Assembly: GCF_900497695.1 (NCBI RefSeq)
Contig: NZ_UIDD01000006.1
Span: forward strand, 1 to 64,000
DNA length: 64,000 nt
Direction of reading: 5' to 3'
DNA from: Pseudomonas wadenswilerensis
GTDB lineage: Bacteria; Pseudomonadota; Gammaproteobacteria; Pseudomonadales; Pseudomonadaceae
Below are positions 49,023-58,100 of this stretch, piece by piece (the stretch's first letter is position 1; each line of letters starts with the position of its first letter). The position numbers and the translations under genes are program-made. The notes below the pieces were generated by a model that was given only the letters and a program-made list of their open reading frames with translations, made no database searches and was not told the origin of the DNA.

Positions 49023-50078
49023 ATGACTGAGCCTGTCATGGCGGGTCTCGGCGGTGCTGCGCGTAAAGCCGGCAATCGCCCTTGGGCATTGGCCGCCAGC
49101 GGCTTGCTGGTATTGGCGATCGGGCTATGGGCCAACACGGCCGAAGCCGCAGCCGCGCAAACCGATGTCTACTCCACCGAATCGTCCAAGGCGGTAAAAA
49201 GCCTGCTGCTGGACGTCACCAAGGCAGGCGCGCGCCTGGTCGCCGTCGGTGATCGTGGCCATATCCTGTTTTCCGATGACCAGGGCAAGACCTGGACCCA
49301 AGCCAAGGTGCCAACCCGGCAACTGCTTACTGCCGTCTATTTCGTCGACGACAAGCACGGCTGGGCCGTCGGCCACGATGCGCAGATCCTTGCCAGCACT
49401 GACGGTGGCGCCACCTGGAGCAAACAGTTCGAAGACCTGGCGCGTGAAGCGCCGTTGCTCGATGTCTGGTTCAAGGACACTCAGCACGGTATCGCCGTGG
49501 GCGCTTATGGCGCATTGCTGGAAACCACCGACGGCGGCAAGCACTGGAACGATGTCGGCGACCGGCTGAACAACGAAGACCAGCTCCACCTCAACGGCAT
49601 CGCTGCGGTCAAAGACGCTGGCCTGTTTATCGTCGGCGAGCAGGGCAGCATGTTCCGCTCCAGCGACGACGGCCAGACCTGGGAAAAGCTCGAAGGCCCC
49701 TATGAAGGCTCGCTGTTCGGCGTCACTGGCACCGCCCAGTCGCGTACCTTGCTGGCCTACGGATTGCGCGGCAACCTCTACCGCTCCACGGATTTTGGCG
49801 ATAGCTGGCAACAGATCGAATTGAAAGCCGCGCGCGGCAACCTCGAATTTGGCCTGGCAAGCGCTACGCTTCTCGATGATGGCAGCCTGGTATTGGTGGG
49901 CAATGGCGGCAGCGTGCTGCGCAGCAGCGACGACGGCCAGAGCTTCAACGTGTTCAACCGGGCCGATCGCATCGCCCTGGCCGGCGTCAGCGGGCTGAGT
50001 GAAGGGCGCCTGGTGCTGGTAGGCCAGGGTGGCGTGCACCTGGCTTCGGCCCAGGGCGCCGAAGGAGTGCAGCCATGA
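49023..50078 (+). CDS. YCF48/BNR-repeat beta-propeller protein, exported
   Basis: A 351-residue protein. After an N-terminal membrane/signal segment (ALAASGLLVLAIGLWANTAE...) come repeated blades with the BNR pattern SxDxGxTW: FSDDQGKTWTQ, STDGGATWSK, TTDGGKHWND, SSDDGQTWEK, STDFGDSWQQ and SSDDGQSFNV. The fold is that of YCF48-like photosystem assembly factors, which in Pseudomonas accompany MMPL exporters. GGGGGA is well placed before the ATG. It overlaps the MMPL gene by four bases, so it is probably its periplasmic partner. Confidence 0.88.
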   Translation: MTEPVMAGLGGAARKAGNRPWALAASGLLVLAIGLWANTAEAAAAQTDVYSTESSKAVKSLLLDVTKAGARLVAVGDRGHILFSDDQGKTWTQAKVPTRQLLTAVYFVDDKHGWAVGHDAQILASTDGGATWSKQFEDLAREAPLLDVWFKDTQHGIAVGAYGALLETTDGGKHWNDVGDRLNNEDQLHLNGIAAVKDAGLFIVGEQGSMFRSSDDGQTWEKLEGPYEGSLFGVTGTAQSRTLLAYGLRGNLYRSTDFGDSWQQIELKAARGNLEFGLASATLLDDGSLVLVGNGGSVLRSSDDGQSFNVFNRADRIALAGVSGLSEGRLVLVGQGGVHLASAQGAEGVQP

Positions 50079-52480
50079 CCCGTCAGGAGCAGTTCAACAT
50101 GAATCAGCAGCAACACCATCAGGACAAGGCGACCTTGCTCGAACGCCTGATCTTCAACAACCGCCCGGTGGTGATCCTCATCTGCCTGCTGGTCAGCGTG
50201 TTCCTGTTCTGGCAGGCCACGCAGATTCGTCCGTCCACCAGCTTCGAGAAAATGATCCCGCTTGAGCATCCCTTCATCGAGAAGATGCTCGAACACCGCA
50301 ATGACCTGGCCAACCTCGGCAACACCGTGCGCATCTCGGTAGAGGCCACCGACGGCGATATCTTCAGCAAGGAGTACATGGAAACCCTGCGTCAGGTGCA
50401 TGACGAGGTGTTCTACATTCCCGGCGTCGACCGTTCCGGCCTGAAATCGCTGTGGAGCCCCAGCGTGCGCTGGACCGAAGTGACCGAAGAGGGCTTCGCC
50501 GGTGGCGAAGTCATCCCGCAGACCTACAACGGCTCGGCCGACAGCCTCGACCAGTTGCGCAACAACGTGCTCAAGTCCGGACAGGTCGGGCGCCTGGTGG
50601 CCAACAACTTCAAATCGAGCATCATCGACATTCCGCTGCTGGAGTCCTACCCGGACCCGCAGGACCAGGGCAAGCTGATCAAGCTCGACTACCAGCAGTT
50701 CTCCCATCAGCTCGAGGAGAAGATCCGCGACAAGTTCCAGGCCCAGAACCCCAATGTGAAGGTGCACATCGTCGGCTTCGCCAAGAAGGTCGGTGACCTG
50801 ATCGATGGCCTGATGATGGTGGCGATGTTCTTCGGTATCGCCCTGGTGATCACCTGGGTGCTGCTGTACTGGTTCACTTGGTGCATCCGCAGCACCATCG
50901 CCGTGCTGATCACCACCCTGGTGGCGGTGGTCTGGCAGCTGGGGCTGATGCATGCGGTGGGCTTCGGCCTTGACCCGTACTCGATGCTGGTGCCGTTTTT
51001 GATCTTCGCCATCGGCATCTCCCACGGGGTGCAGAAGATCAACGGCATCGCCTTGCAGTCCAGTGATGCCGACAACGCCCTGACCGCTGCGCGGCGCACC
51101 TTCCGGCAATTGTTCCTGCCGGGGATGATCGCCATTCTGGCTGACGCCGTGGGCTTCATCACCCTGCTGATCATCGACATCGGGGTGATCCGCGAGCTGG
51201 CCATCGGTGCGTCGATCGGTGTGGCGGTGATCGTCTTCACCAACCTGATCCTGCTGCCGGTGGCGATCTCCTATGTCGGCATCAGCAAGAAGGCCATCGA
51301 GCGCAGCAAGAAGGATGCGACCCGCGAACATCCGTTCTGGCGCCTGCTGTCCAACTTTGCCAGCGCCAAGGTCGCGCCGGTGTCCATCGTCCTGGCCTTG
51401 CTGGCCTTCGGTGGCGGCCTCTGGTACAGCCAGAACCTGAAGATCGGCGACCTCGACCAGGGTGCGCCGGAGCTGCGTCCGGACTCGCGCTACAACCAGG
51501 ACAACGCCTTCATCATCAACAACTACTCGACCAGTTCCGACGTGCTGGTGGTGATGGTCAAGACCCCGACCGAAGGCTGCTCGGTGCACTCGACCATGGC
51601 ACCGGTCGACGAGCTGATGTGGAAGATGGAGAACACCCCGGGGGTGCAGTCGGCGATCTCGCTGGTGACCGTGTCCAAGCAGATGATCAAGGGCATGAAC
51701 GAGGGCAACCTGAAATGGGAAAGCCTGTCGCGCAACCCGGACGTGCTCAACAGTTCGATCTCCCGTGCTGACGGCCTGTACAACGCCGACTGCTCGTTGG
51801 CGCCGGTGCTGGTCTTCCTCAACGATCACAAGGCCGAGACCCTCGACCGTGCGGTCAAGGCTGTGCAGGAATTTGCCGACACCCACAACAAGGAAGGCCT
51901 GGAGTTCCTCCTGGCGGCCGGTAACGCGGGTATCGAGGCGGCCACCAACGAAGTGATCAAGTCGGCCGAGCTGACCATTCTGATCCTGGTGTACATCTGC
52001 GTGGCGGTGATGTGCATGATCACCTTCCGTTCCTTCGCTGCGACCCTGTGCATCGTCCTGCCGCTGGTGCTGACCTCGGTGCTGGGCAACGCGCTGATGG
52101 CCTACATGGGCATCGGCGTCAAGGTCGCGACCCTGCCGGTGGTGGCACTGGGCGTGGGTATCGGCGTGGACTACGGCATCTACATCTACAGCCGCCTGGA
52201 GAGCTTCCTGCGCGCCGGGTTGCCGCTGCAGGAAGCCTACTACCAGACCCTCAAGTCCACCGGCAAGGCGGTCCTGTTCACCGGCCTGTGCCTGGCCATC
52301 GGCGTGTGCACCTGGATCTTCTCGGCGATCAAGTTCCAGGCCGACATGGGCCTGATGCTGACCTTCATGCTGCTATGGAACATGTTCGGCGCGCTGTGGC
52401 TGTTGCCGGCACTGGCGCGGTTCCTGATCAAGCCGGAGAAAATGGCGGGCAAGCAGGGCGGTTCGATTTTCGCCCATTGA
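50075..52480 (+). CDS. MMPL/RND-superfamily exporter
   Basis: An 801-residue RND-type permease with about 12 helices in two repeats. Each repeat has a large periplasmic loop followed by a block of membrane helices (LMMVAMFFGIALVITWVLLY in the first, ILILVYICVAVMCMITF in the second). FAIGISHGVQKING and GVGIGVDYGIYIYSRLESF carry the conserved charged residues of the proton path. Such permeases export lipids or hydrophobic compounds; the cargo here is unknown. The ATG at 50075 has GGAG 7 nt upstream and overlaps the YCF48 stop. An ATG at 50099 with AGGAG is an alternative. Confidence 0.9.
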   Translation: MTRQEQFNMNQQQHHQDKATLLERLIFNNRPVVILICLLVSVFLFWQATQIRPSTSFEKMIPLEHPFIEKMLEHRNDLANLGNTVRISVEATDGDIFSKEYMETLRQVHDEVFYIPGVDRSGLKSLWSPSVRWTEVTEEGFAGGEVIPQTYNGSADSLDQLRNNVLKSGQVGRLVANNFKSSIIDIPLLESYPDPQDQGKLIKLDYQQFSHQLEEKIRDKFQAQNPNVKVHIVGFAKKVGDLIDGLMMVAMFFGIALVITWVLLYWFTWCIRSTIAVLITTLVAVVWQLGLMHAVGFGLDPYSMLVPFLIFAIGISHGVQKINGIALQSSDADNALTAARRTFRQLFLPGMIAILADAVGFITLLIIDIGVIRELAIGASIGVAVIVFTNLILLPVAISYVGISKKAIERSKKDATREHPFWRLLSNFASAKVAPVSIVLALLAFGGGLWYSQNLKIGDLDQGAPELRPDSRYNQDNAFIINNYSTSSDVLVVMVKTPTEGCSVHSTMAPVDELMWKMENTPGVQSAISLVTVSKQMIKGMNEGNLKWESLSRNPDVLNSSISRADGLYNADCSLAPVLVFLNDHKAETLDRAVKAVQEFADTHNKEGLEFLLAAGNAGIEAATNEVIKSAELTILILVYICVAVMCMITFRSFAATLCIVLPLVLTSVLGNALMAYMGIGVKVATLPVVALGVGIGVDYGIYIYSRLESFLRAGLPLQEAYYQTLKSTGKAVLFTGLCLAIGVCTWIFSAIKFQADMGLMLTFMLLWNMFGALWLLPALARFLIKPEKMAGKQGGSIFAH

Positions 52481-52511
52481 CCGGTGCAGTAATCGGGGCT
52501 ACTTCGTAGCC

Positions 52512-52576
52512 CATCGCCGGCAAGGCCGGCTCCCACAGGTGCGCATTACCTGTGGGAGCCGGCCTTGCCGGCGATG
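52512..52576. repeat. REP pair (BIME)
   Basis: catcgccggcaaggccggctcccacag faces ctgtgggagccggccttgccggcgatg, an almost perfect long palindrome behind the MMPL gene. Confidence 0.9.
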
Positions 52577-52626
52577 CTTTTGATGATCGGGTATCATGGG
52601 GTTTTCCCGCCAGTGATCTTCCTGCA

Positions 52627-52920
52627 ATGACAACCCTCTCCCAAGCCCTCGAATCCTGCGACATGCTCCTGATCGACGGCCTGCACGCTTTTGACTTCAC
52701 CTTCGACGAAACCGGCCTGCATATCGCGCTGATGGACGGCCGCGTTCCTAAACAATGGTCGTTCACCCCGGAGCAGATCGGCGCCGCCCGCGCTGAAGGT
52801 GCCGACTGGCTGATCAACGCCGGCACTGGCGAGCATCGGCTAGTCTGTATGAGTGCCTTTAGTGCCCGCGATGAGGAAGACGATGACGCGCCTGCTGAAG
52901 AACCTGCTGATCGCCAGTAG
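52627..52920 (+). CDS. Small hypothetical protein (DUF5629-like)
   Basis: A 97-residue acidic cytoplasmic protein starting MTTLSQALESCDMLLIDGLH and ending in an acidic tail (RDEEDDDAPAEEPADRQ). The FDFTFDETGLHIALMDGR-like core resembles the Pseudomonas-restricted DUF5629 family as I recall it. Function is unknown. An upstream in-frame start at 52552 lies in the REP pair and is rejected. Its end overlaps the lactonase start by about 38 bp. Confidence 0.72.
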   Translation: MTTLSQALESCDMLLIDGLHAFDFTFDETGLHIALMDGRVPKQWSFTPEQIGAARAEGADWLINAGTGEHRLVCMSAFSARDEEDDDAPAEEPADRQ

Positions 52921-54013
52921 CATGAGCCTGACTCTCACTGCCCAGGCCCACGACCTGCTGGTCGGCAGCTATACCGCAGGCAGCAGCGAAGGCATCTACC
53001 GCTACCGCTTCAACAGCGACAGCGGCCAGATCGACCCTACGCCGCTGCAGATCCTCATGAGCGAAAACCCGTCCTGGCTGACCCTCTCGGTCGACAAGCG
53101 CCTGCTATTCGCGGTCAACGAGAATGGCGCCGGCAACGGCCAGGTCAGCAGTTTTGCCATTGGCAAGGACGGCAGCCTCAAGGCCCTGAACCAGGTGCCA
53201 AGCCTGGGCGATGAGCCGACCCACTCCAGCCTCAGCCATGACCAGCGCTACCTGTTCGTTGCCAATTACGGCGTATTGCCTGCCCCCGGCGGCAGCCTCA
53301 GTGTGTTGCCAGTCGACCGTAACGGCCACCTGCAGGCTTCGGTGCAACAAGACCGGCACAAGCCCAGCGGCGTCAACCCGGAGCGCCAGACCGGACCGCA
53401 CGTGCACTCGGTGGTGTCATCCGACGACGGCGAATACGTGTTCGCCAGCGACCTGGGTGCCGACAAGGTATTTGTCTACCGATACGACGGCGCCAGTCCC
53501 AAGCAGCCACTGAGCGCGGTCGAGCCGGTAAGCCTGCCGCCGGGTAGCGGGCCGCGCCATTTGCTGTTTGACCGTGACGGCAAGCATGCCTACCTGACCC
53601 TGGAAATGAGCGCGCAAGTGGTGGCGTTCGACTATCAGGACGGCAAGCTGGCAGAGCTTCAGCGCCTGCCATTGACCGAGCTGACCGATGCCTCGGCCAG
53701 GGCGGCGGGGGCCTTGCACCTGTCGGCTGACGGGCGCTTTCTGTATGTCAGCAATCGCGGCACGGCCAACGAACTGCTGGTGTTTGCCGTCGATGACAAG
53801 ACCGGCAAGCTGATGCAGGTGCAGCGGCGCAGTGTCGAAGGCGATCACCCACGGGAGTTCGCCCTCGACCCCACCGGCAAGTTCCTCCTGGTGGCCAACC
53901 AGAAGAGCAACGAGATCGTGGTGATCCGCCGTGATCCGCGCAGTGGCCTGCTGGGCGAAACCGTGCAGAAGCTGGCCCAGGATGCACCGTCGGACCTGAA
54001 GTTCGTCAACTGA
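52883..54013 (+). CDS. Exported lactonase-family beta-propeller protein
   Basis: A 376-residue protein with a signal peptide (MTRLLKNLLIASSMSLTLTAQA) and a seven-bladed propeller of the 6-phosphogluconolactonase-like (Pgl) family. Typical segments are LLVGSYTAGSSEGIYRYRF, HSSLSHDQRYLFVANYG, GPHVHSVVSSDDGEYVFASD, GSGPRHLLFDRDGKHAYL and GDHPREFALDPTGKFLLVAN. Secretion argues against a role in the pentose-phosphate route; a periplasmic sugar-lactone hydrolase is likelier. ATG codons at 52871 and 52883 are both possible, and GAGGA favours 52883. Confidence 0.87.
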   Translation: MTRLLKNLLIASSMSLTLTAQAHDLLVGSYTAGSSEGIYRYRFNSDSGQIDPTPLQILMSENPSWLTLSVDKRLLFAVNENGAGNGQVSSFAIGKDGSLKALNQVPSLGDEPTHSSLSHDQRYLFVANYGVLPAPGGSLSVLPVDRNGHLQASVQQDRHKPSGVNPERQTGPHVHSVVSSDDGEYVFASDLGADKVFVYRYDGASPKQPLSAVEPVSLPPGSGPRHLLFDRDGKHAYLTLEMSAQVVAFDYQDGKLAELQRLPLTELTDASARAAGALHLSADGRFLYVSNRGTANELLVFAVDDKTGKLMQVQRRSVEGDHPREFALDPTGKFLLVANQKSNEIVVIRRDPRSGLLGETVQKLAQDAPSDLKFVN

Positions 54014-54134
54014 CTATCAATTGCCTTGATGTTTGCTACTGCTGCAATGAATTTCTGTGCGCCGCGCCAGCGGCGTAAGTTTGAACCACGGCCCCAGGCG
54101 GCCACTTCAAACCACAGACTTCGAGGTCAGCGCC

Positions 54135-54314
54135 ATGAACTTCAACCTTTTCCCGGTCATCGCCGCTTCCGCCATTTCTGCTTCGGTGGTCCTGCCGGCC
54201 AACGCCCATGTCGAGCTCAGCGAGCGCAAATCGTCGACCCAGAGCTACACCCAGAAGTACCTGCAACAAAGCGCCAACTTCTATGCCGCGCTGGACCACA
54301 AGTCGCAGCACTGA
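54135..54314 (+). CDS. Small secreted protein (59 residues)
   Basis: The frame begins MNFNLFPVIAASAISASVVL followed by PANAHVELS, a clear signal peptide with a likely cleavage site after ANA. The mature part is about 35 polar residues (YTQKYLQQSANFYAALDHKS). GAGGTCAG lies about 8 nt upstream of the ATG. I recognise no family. A ribosome binding site and export signal make a real gene likely. Confidence 0.6.
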   Translation: MNFNLFPVIAASAISASVVLPANAHVELSERKSSTQSYTQKYLQQSANFYAALDHKSQH

Positions 54315-54393
54315 GCCGGTAGATTTTTCTGGTAATAGCACATCGCCATGTGATTGAATTTGACGCTAATTTATTGACGTCAGGGGATAACAC

Positions 54394-54456
54394 ATGAAAT
54401 GGCGAATTCTGGCGGTGTTGCTGTTCCTCTATTCTTCGCCGATTCTGGCGCTGTAG
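54394..54456 (+). CDS. 20-residue signal-peptide-like micro-ORF
   Basis: The whole product is MKWRILAVLLFLYSSPILAL, a hydrophobic export-signal-like peptide. AGGGGATAACAC places a strong ribosome binding site before the ATG. The stop is followed 10 bp later by a REP pair. It may be a tiny membrane peptide, or the first codons of a gene whose body was lost when the REP region formed. Confidence 0.4.
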   Translation: MKWRILAVLLFLYSSPILAL

Positions 54457-54466
54457 CTTCTGGCCT

Positions 54467-54540
54467 CATCGCTGGCAAGCCAGCTCCCACCATGGCCCTG
54501 CATGCCCAGGCCCCTGTGGGAGCTGGCTTGCCAGCGATGG
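54467..54540. repeat. REP pair (BIME)
   Basis: catcgctggcaagccagctcccac faces gtgggagctggcttgccagcgatgg, ending three bases before the GST stop codon. Confidence 0.87.
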
Positions 54541-54542
54541 GT

Positions 54543-55136
54543 TCAACGCGCCATGATCGCCTTGAACAATGCCGACTCCAGCCAGCCCTGCAACCATGCC
54601 CGCAAGTGCGGGTAGGGCGCCTGGGCGAACCACTCAGGCTCCACCCCGGCGAACTGGCGCATCAATGGCAGCAATGCCGCGTCCGCCAGGCTTGGATGAT
54701 CAGCGAACAGGTACGCCTGCTGCGCCAGTCGTTCATCCAGCTCGGCGAGCCAGGTTTCAGCCGGTGCCCGGTACTCTTCACGTGAGTGCTGCGGGTAGCG
54801 TTCAGCATATTTGTACAGATTGACCTGCGCCTTGAACTCGCGATCATTGCGTTCGATCAGCGTATCGGCGGCCTGGGCCGCCTGCGGGTCGGCCGCGAGT
54901 TGCCAGTCCTGCGGATCATGCCGGGCCAGGGCCCAGCGCATGATATCCAGGCTTTCCTCCAGCACCCGCTCACCTGTACTCAACACCGGCACTGTGCCCT
55001 TGGGCGAAAGTGCCAGCAGCTCGGCCGGCTTGGCCTTGAGGCTGACTTCGCGGACCTCCACCGGGCACTGGGCATAACGCAGGGCCAGGCGCGCACGCAT
55101 GGCCCAGGGGCAGCGACGGAACGAGTAGAGGATCAT
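54543..55136 (-). CDS. Glutathione S-transferase family protein
   Basis: A 197-residue GST. The N-terminal thioredoxin-fold domain starts MILYSFRRCPWAMRARLALR, with a CPWA motif and the cis-proline segment GTVPVL, then ERVLEESLDIMRWA. The helical C-terminal domain follows. The single CPxA-like Cys suggests a glutaredoxin-like or omega-type activity. It overlaps the end of sbcC by four bases and so belongs to the sbcDC transcript. Confidence 0.9.
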   Translation of the reverse strand: MILYSFRRCPWAMRARLALRYAQCPVEVREVSLKAKPAELLALSPKGTVPVLSTGERVLEESLDIMRWALARHDPQDWQLAADPQAAQAADTLIERNDREFKAQVNLYKYAERYPQHSREEYRAPAETWLAELDERLAQQAYLFADHPSLADAALLPLMRQFAGVEPEWFAQAPYPHLRAWLQGWLESALFKAIMAR

Positions 55137-58100
55137 CCGCTGACCTCCACCGTACTCAGGCCATTGCCCTGGCGGCGAACCTGGATCTGCACCGGAATGC
55201 GCTCATGCATCTCCTGCACGTGGGAAATCACCGCGACCTTGCGGCCCTGGGCCTGCAAGCCATCGAGGGCGTCCATGGCCAGTTGCAGCGATTCGGGGTC
55301 GAGGCTGCCGAAACCTTCGTCGATAAACAGCGATTCGATGCGTAGGGTGCTCGAAGCCATCGACGCCAGGCCCAAGGCCAGGGCCAGCGAAACCAGGAAG
55401 GTTTCACCGCCCGACAGTGAATGCACCGAGCGCAGCTCATCACCCATTTCCGTATCCAGCACCAACAGGCCGAGCAGGCTGCCACCACGCTTGAGCCGGT
55501 AGCGCCGGGCCAGCTGGCGCAACTGGGCGTTGGCGTGGTGCACCAGCAGGTCGAGGTTGTAGCCCTGGGCAATCTTGCGGAAGGTGTCGCCGGTGGCCGA
55601 GCCGATCAGGGCGTTGAGCCGTGCCCAGCGCTGCCACTCGCTGTAGGCACCGGCGATCTGATCGGCCAGGGCCTGGTGCGCCAGTTGCCGGCGCTGGTCT
55701 TCGGCCTGGGCGGCACGCAGTTCGGCGCAGCTCTGTTCGCTGGCCGCCAGTTGCAGCTGCAGGCTGGCGAAGTCCTGTTCCAACGCTTCGCTGGTGAGTT
55801 CGGCATTGCCCTGGGCCTGGTGTTGATCCAGGCGCTGCTGGCGCTCCTGCAGCAGGGTACGGGCCTGTTCGATGGCTTTTTCTGCGTCCTGCAGCCCTTG
55901 GCGCAGTTGCGCCACGGCGTTGTCGCCGAAGGCCAGTAACTGCTCCAGGCCGCTGTCGTCCAGCTCCGGATGGCCCTGGCGCCACTGTTCGATCTGGCCG
56001 CGAACCTCATGGTGTTCCTGCTCCAGCGCGCTCAGGCGTTCACCCTTGGCCTTGAGCTCGGCAGTCAGTTCGATCAACCGCGCCTGGGTATCCTGCAACT
56101 GCTGGCCTGCCTGGGCTTCGGCCTGGCGCGCGTGCTCCACGGCCTGTTCCAGATGCTGCTGCCAGTGTTCGGCGCCGGCCTGCTCGCCGAGCAAGCTGGC
56201 GAGGCTGTCGCGGCTGAGTTGATGTTGGCGTTCCAGGTCGCTGAACTGCTGTTGCAATTCTTCCTGCTTCTGAACCCGTGCCTGCTGCTGCAACTGGGCC
56301 TTGTCCAGCTTTTGCTGGCGCTCGCCGTGCTCCTGCTGTTCGTCCTTTTGCCGTTGCAGCAGGTCCAGGCGCAGGGCCAGTTGCTGGTCCAGGCGCATGA
56401 AGGCGGCAGCTGGCTCCTGGCGCAGGTCATCGAGAACTTCGGTTGGCAACAGGGTGGCGAAACTGGCCAGGTCCTGCTCCAGGCGTTCTTCGTCACTGGC
56501 CAGCGCCGTTTGCTGCTGGCTCAGGTGCTGGTTGGCCTGCTGGCTGGCGTCTTGGGCTGCCTGCAATTGCTGTTGCAGGCGGCTGGCGTCTTTTTGCAGG
56601 GTCAGCAGGGCGTTCTGGCGCTGTTCGTCACGACTGATGTCGTGGTTCAGGTTGCGCGCCTGCAAGTCCAGCCAGGTGCTGCGCTGGCTGGCGTCCTGGT
56701 CGGCCAGCGACGGGTACAGCGGGTGCGCTTCGAGGCTGGGCAGCAACGCGTGTTGCTGGTTGCCCAGTTGTTCCTGCTGGTGCAGGTATTCCTTGATCTG
56801 GCCGTTGACGCCACCCAGTTGAGTGCGCAGTTCATCGAGCTGTTTCTTCAGCTCGTCGACCATTTGCTGCGCGTTGGCCTCTTCGTTCTGGTCGTGGCGG
56901 CCGAGGCTTTGCAGCAGGGCTTCGGGCTGATGATAAGGGTGCTCCTGGCTACCGCACACGGGGCAGGGCTGGTCATCCTGCAGCTGCGCGCGCAGCTCTT
57001 CGACGCTCTGGCTGCGGGCCAGGCGCTGGCGTTCGAGCAACTGGCGGGTCACATTCAGCGCCTGCTCGGCGGCGGTCAGCTGGTTCTTGCCATTGAGGCC
57101 TTCGCCGATCAACTGCTCGCGCTGCTTCAGGGCCGCTTGCTGGCGTTCGCGCAAGGCTTGCAGGCGCAGTTCGAGGTCCTGCTGGTTGCTCCACAGCCGG
57201 CTCAGTTCTTCGATCTGGCGCTGTTGCTGGCGGTTTTTCTGCAGCAGCTCGCCGAGCAGGCCGATCTGTTCGGCCAGGGCTTGGGGTTCTGCCTCGGCTT
57301 CGCGGTAGAGCAGGGCCAGGGCGGCGCGCTGCTCCTCAAGCTGGGCACTGGCCTGACTGGCGCGTTGCTGCAGGCCGGGCAGCTCGGCACGGCCCTGGTT
57401 GAGGCGGTTGCCCAGCTGCATCAGTTGTTGCAGGCGGTCGCGATAGGCACTCCAGGCTTCACTCAGCCCGGCCAGCGGCGCGCTTTGTGCGAGCTGTTCG
57501 CTGATCTGCTGCAGGCGCTCTTCGTTCAGGCGTTGCTGTTCATTGAGGCTCAGCAGCTGGTGCTGGCCTTCGGCACTGGCCTGATCGGCCTGTTGCTTGA
57601 GCGTCGAGCTATGGGCCAGTTCCTGTTGCAGGCGGGCCAGGGTGTTCTGCTCGGCAAAGGCCTGGCGCACCAACGGCGCGCTTTCGGTTTGTTGTGCCAG
57701 GGCCTGGGCGAGGGCTGCGTGGGCCTTGCCCAGGTCGTCCTGCAGTTGCTGCTGGTGGCCATGCAACAGGTCATGCTGCTGGCGCTGCGCGGCTATGCTC
57801 TCGGCCAGCGGGCTGAGCTGGGCATTGAGCGCCTGCTGGCGGGCAAACTGGTGACGCTGCGGCGCCAGCTGTTCCAGACGCGCGAGTTTCAGCCGCTCGC
57901 TGTGCAGGCTGTCGTTGTGCTGCTGGGCACTGTGCAGTTGCGCCGTGCTGGTCTGCACCTGTTCCTGCAGTTGCAACAGCTCGGTGAGCCAGCTGCGCTG
58001 CTGTTCAAGCTGGCGCAGTTGCGCCTGTTCGGCCTTGAACCGATCGAGGGCCCCGCTGTAGCGCTGGTCTAGTTCGGCGCGGGCCTCGGCGGCCATGGGC

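Noticed and set aside
49778..51886. A 702-codon minus-strand frame opposite the YCF48 and MMPL genes
   Set aside because: Antisense shadow without motifs; the plus strand encodes a well-formed permease.
55970..58072. A 700-codon plus-strand frame opposite sbcC
   Set aside because: Its Leu/Ala/Gln-rich translation is the complement of SbcC coiled-coil codons.
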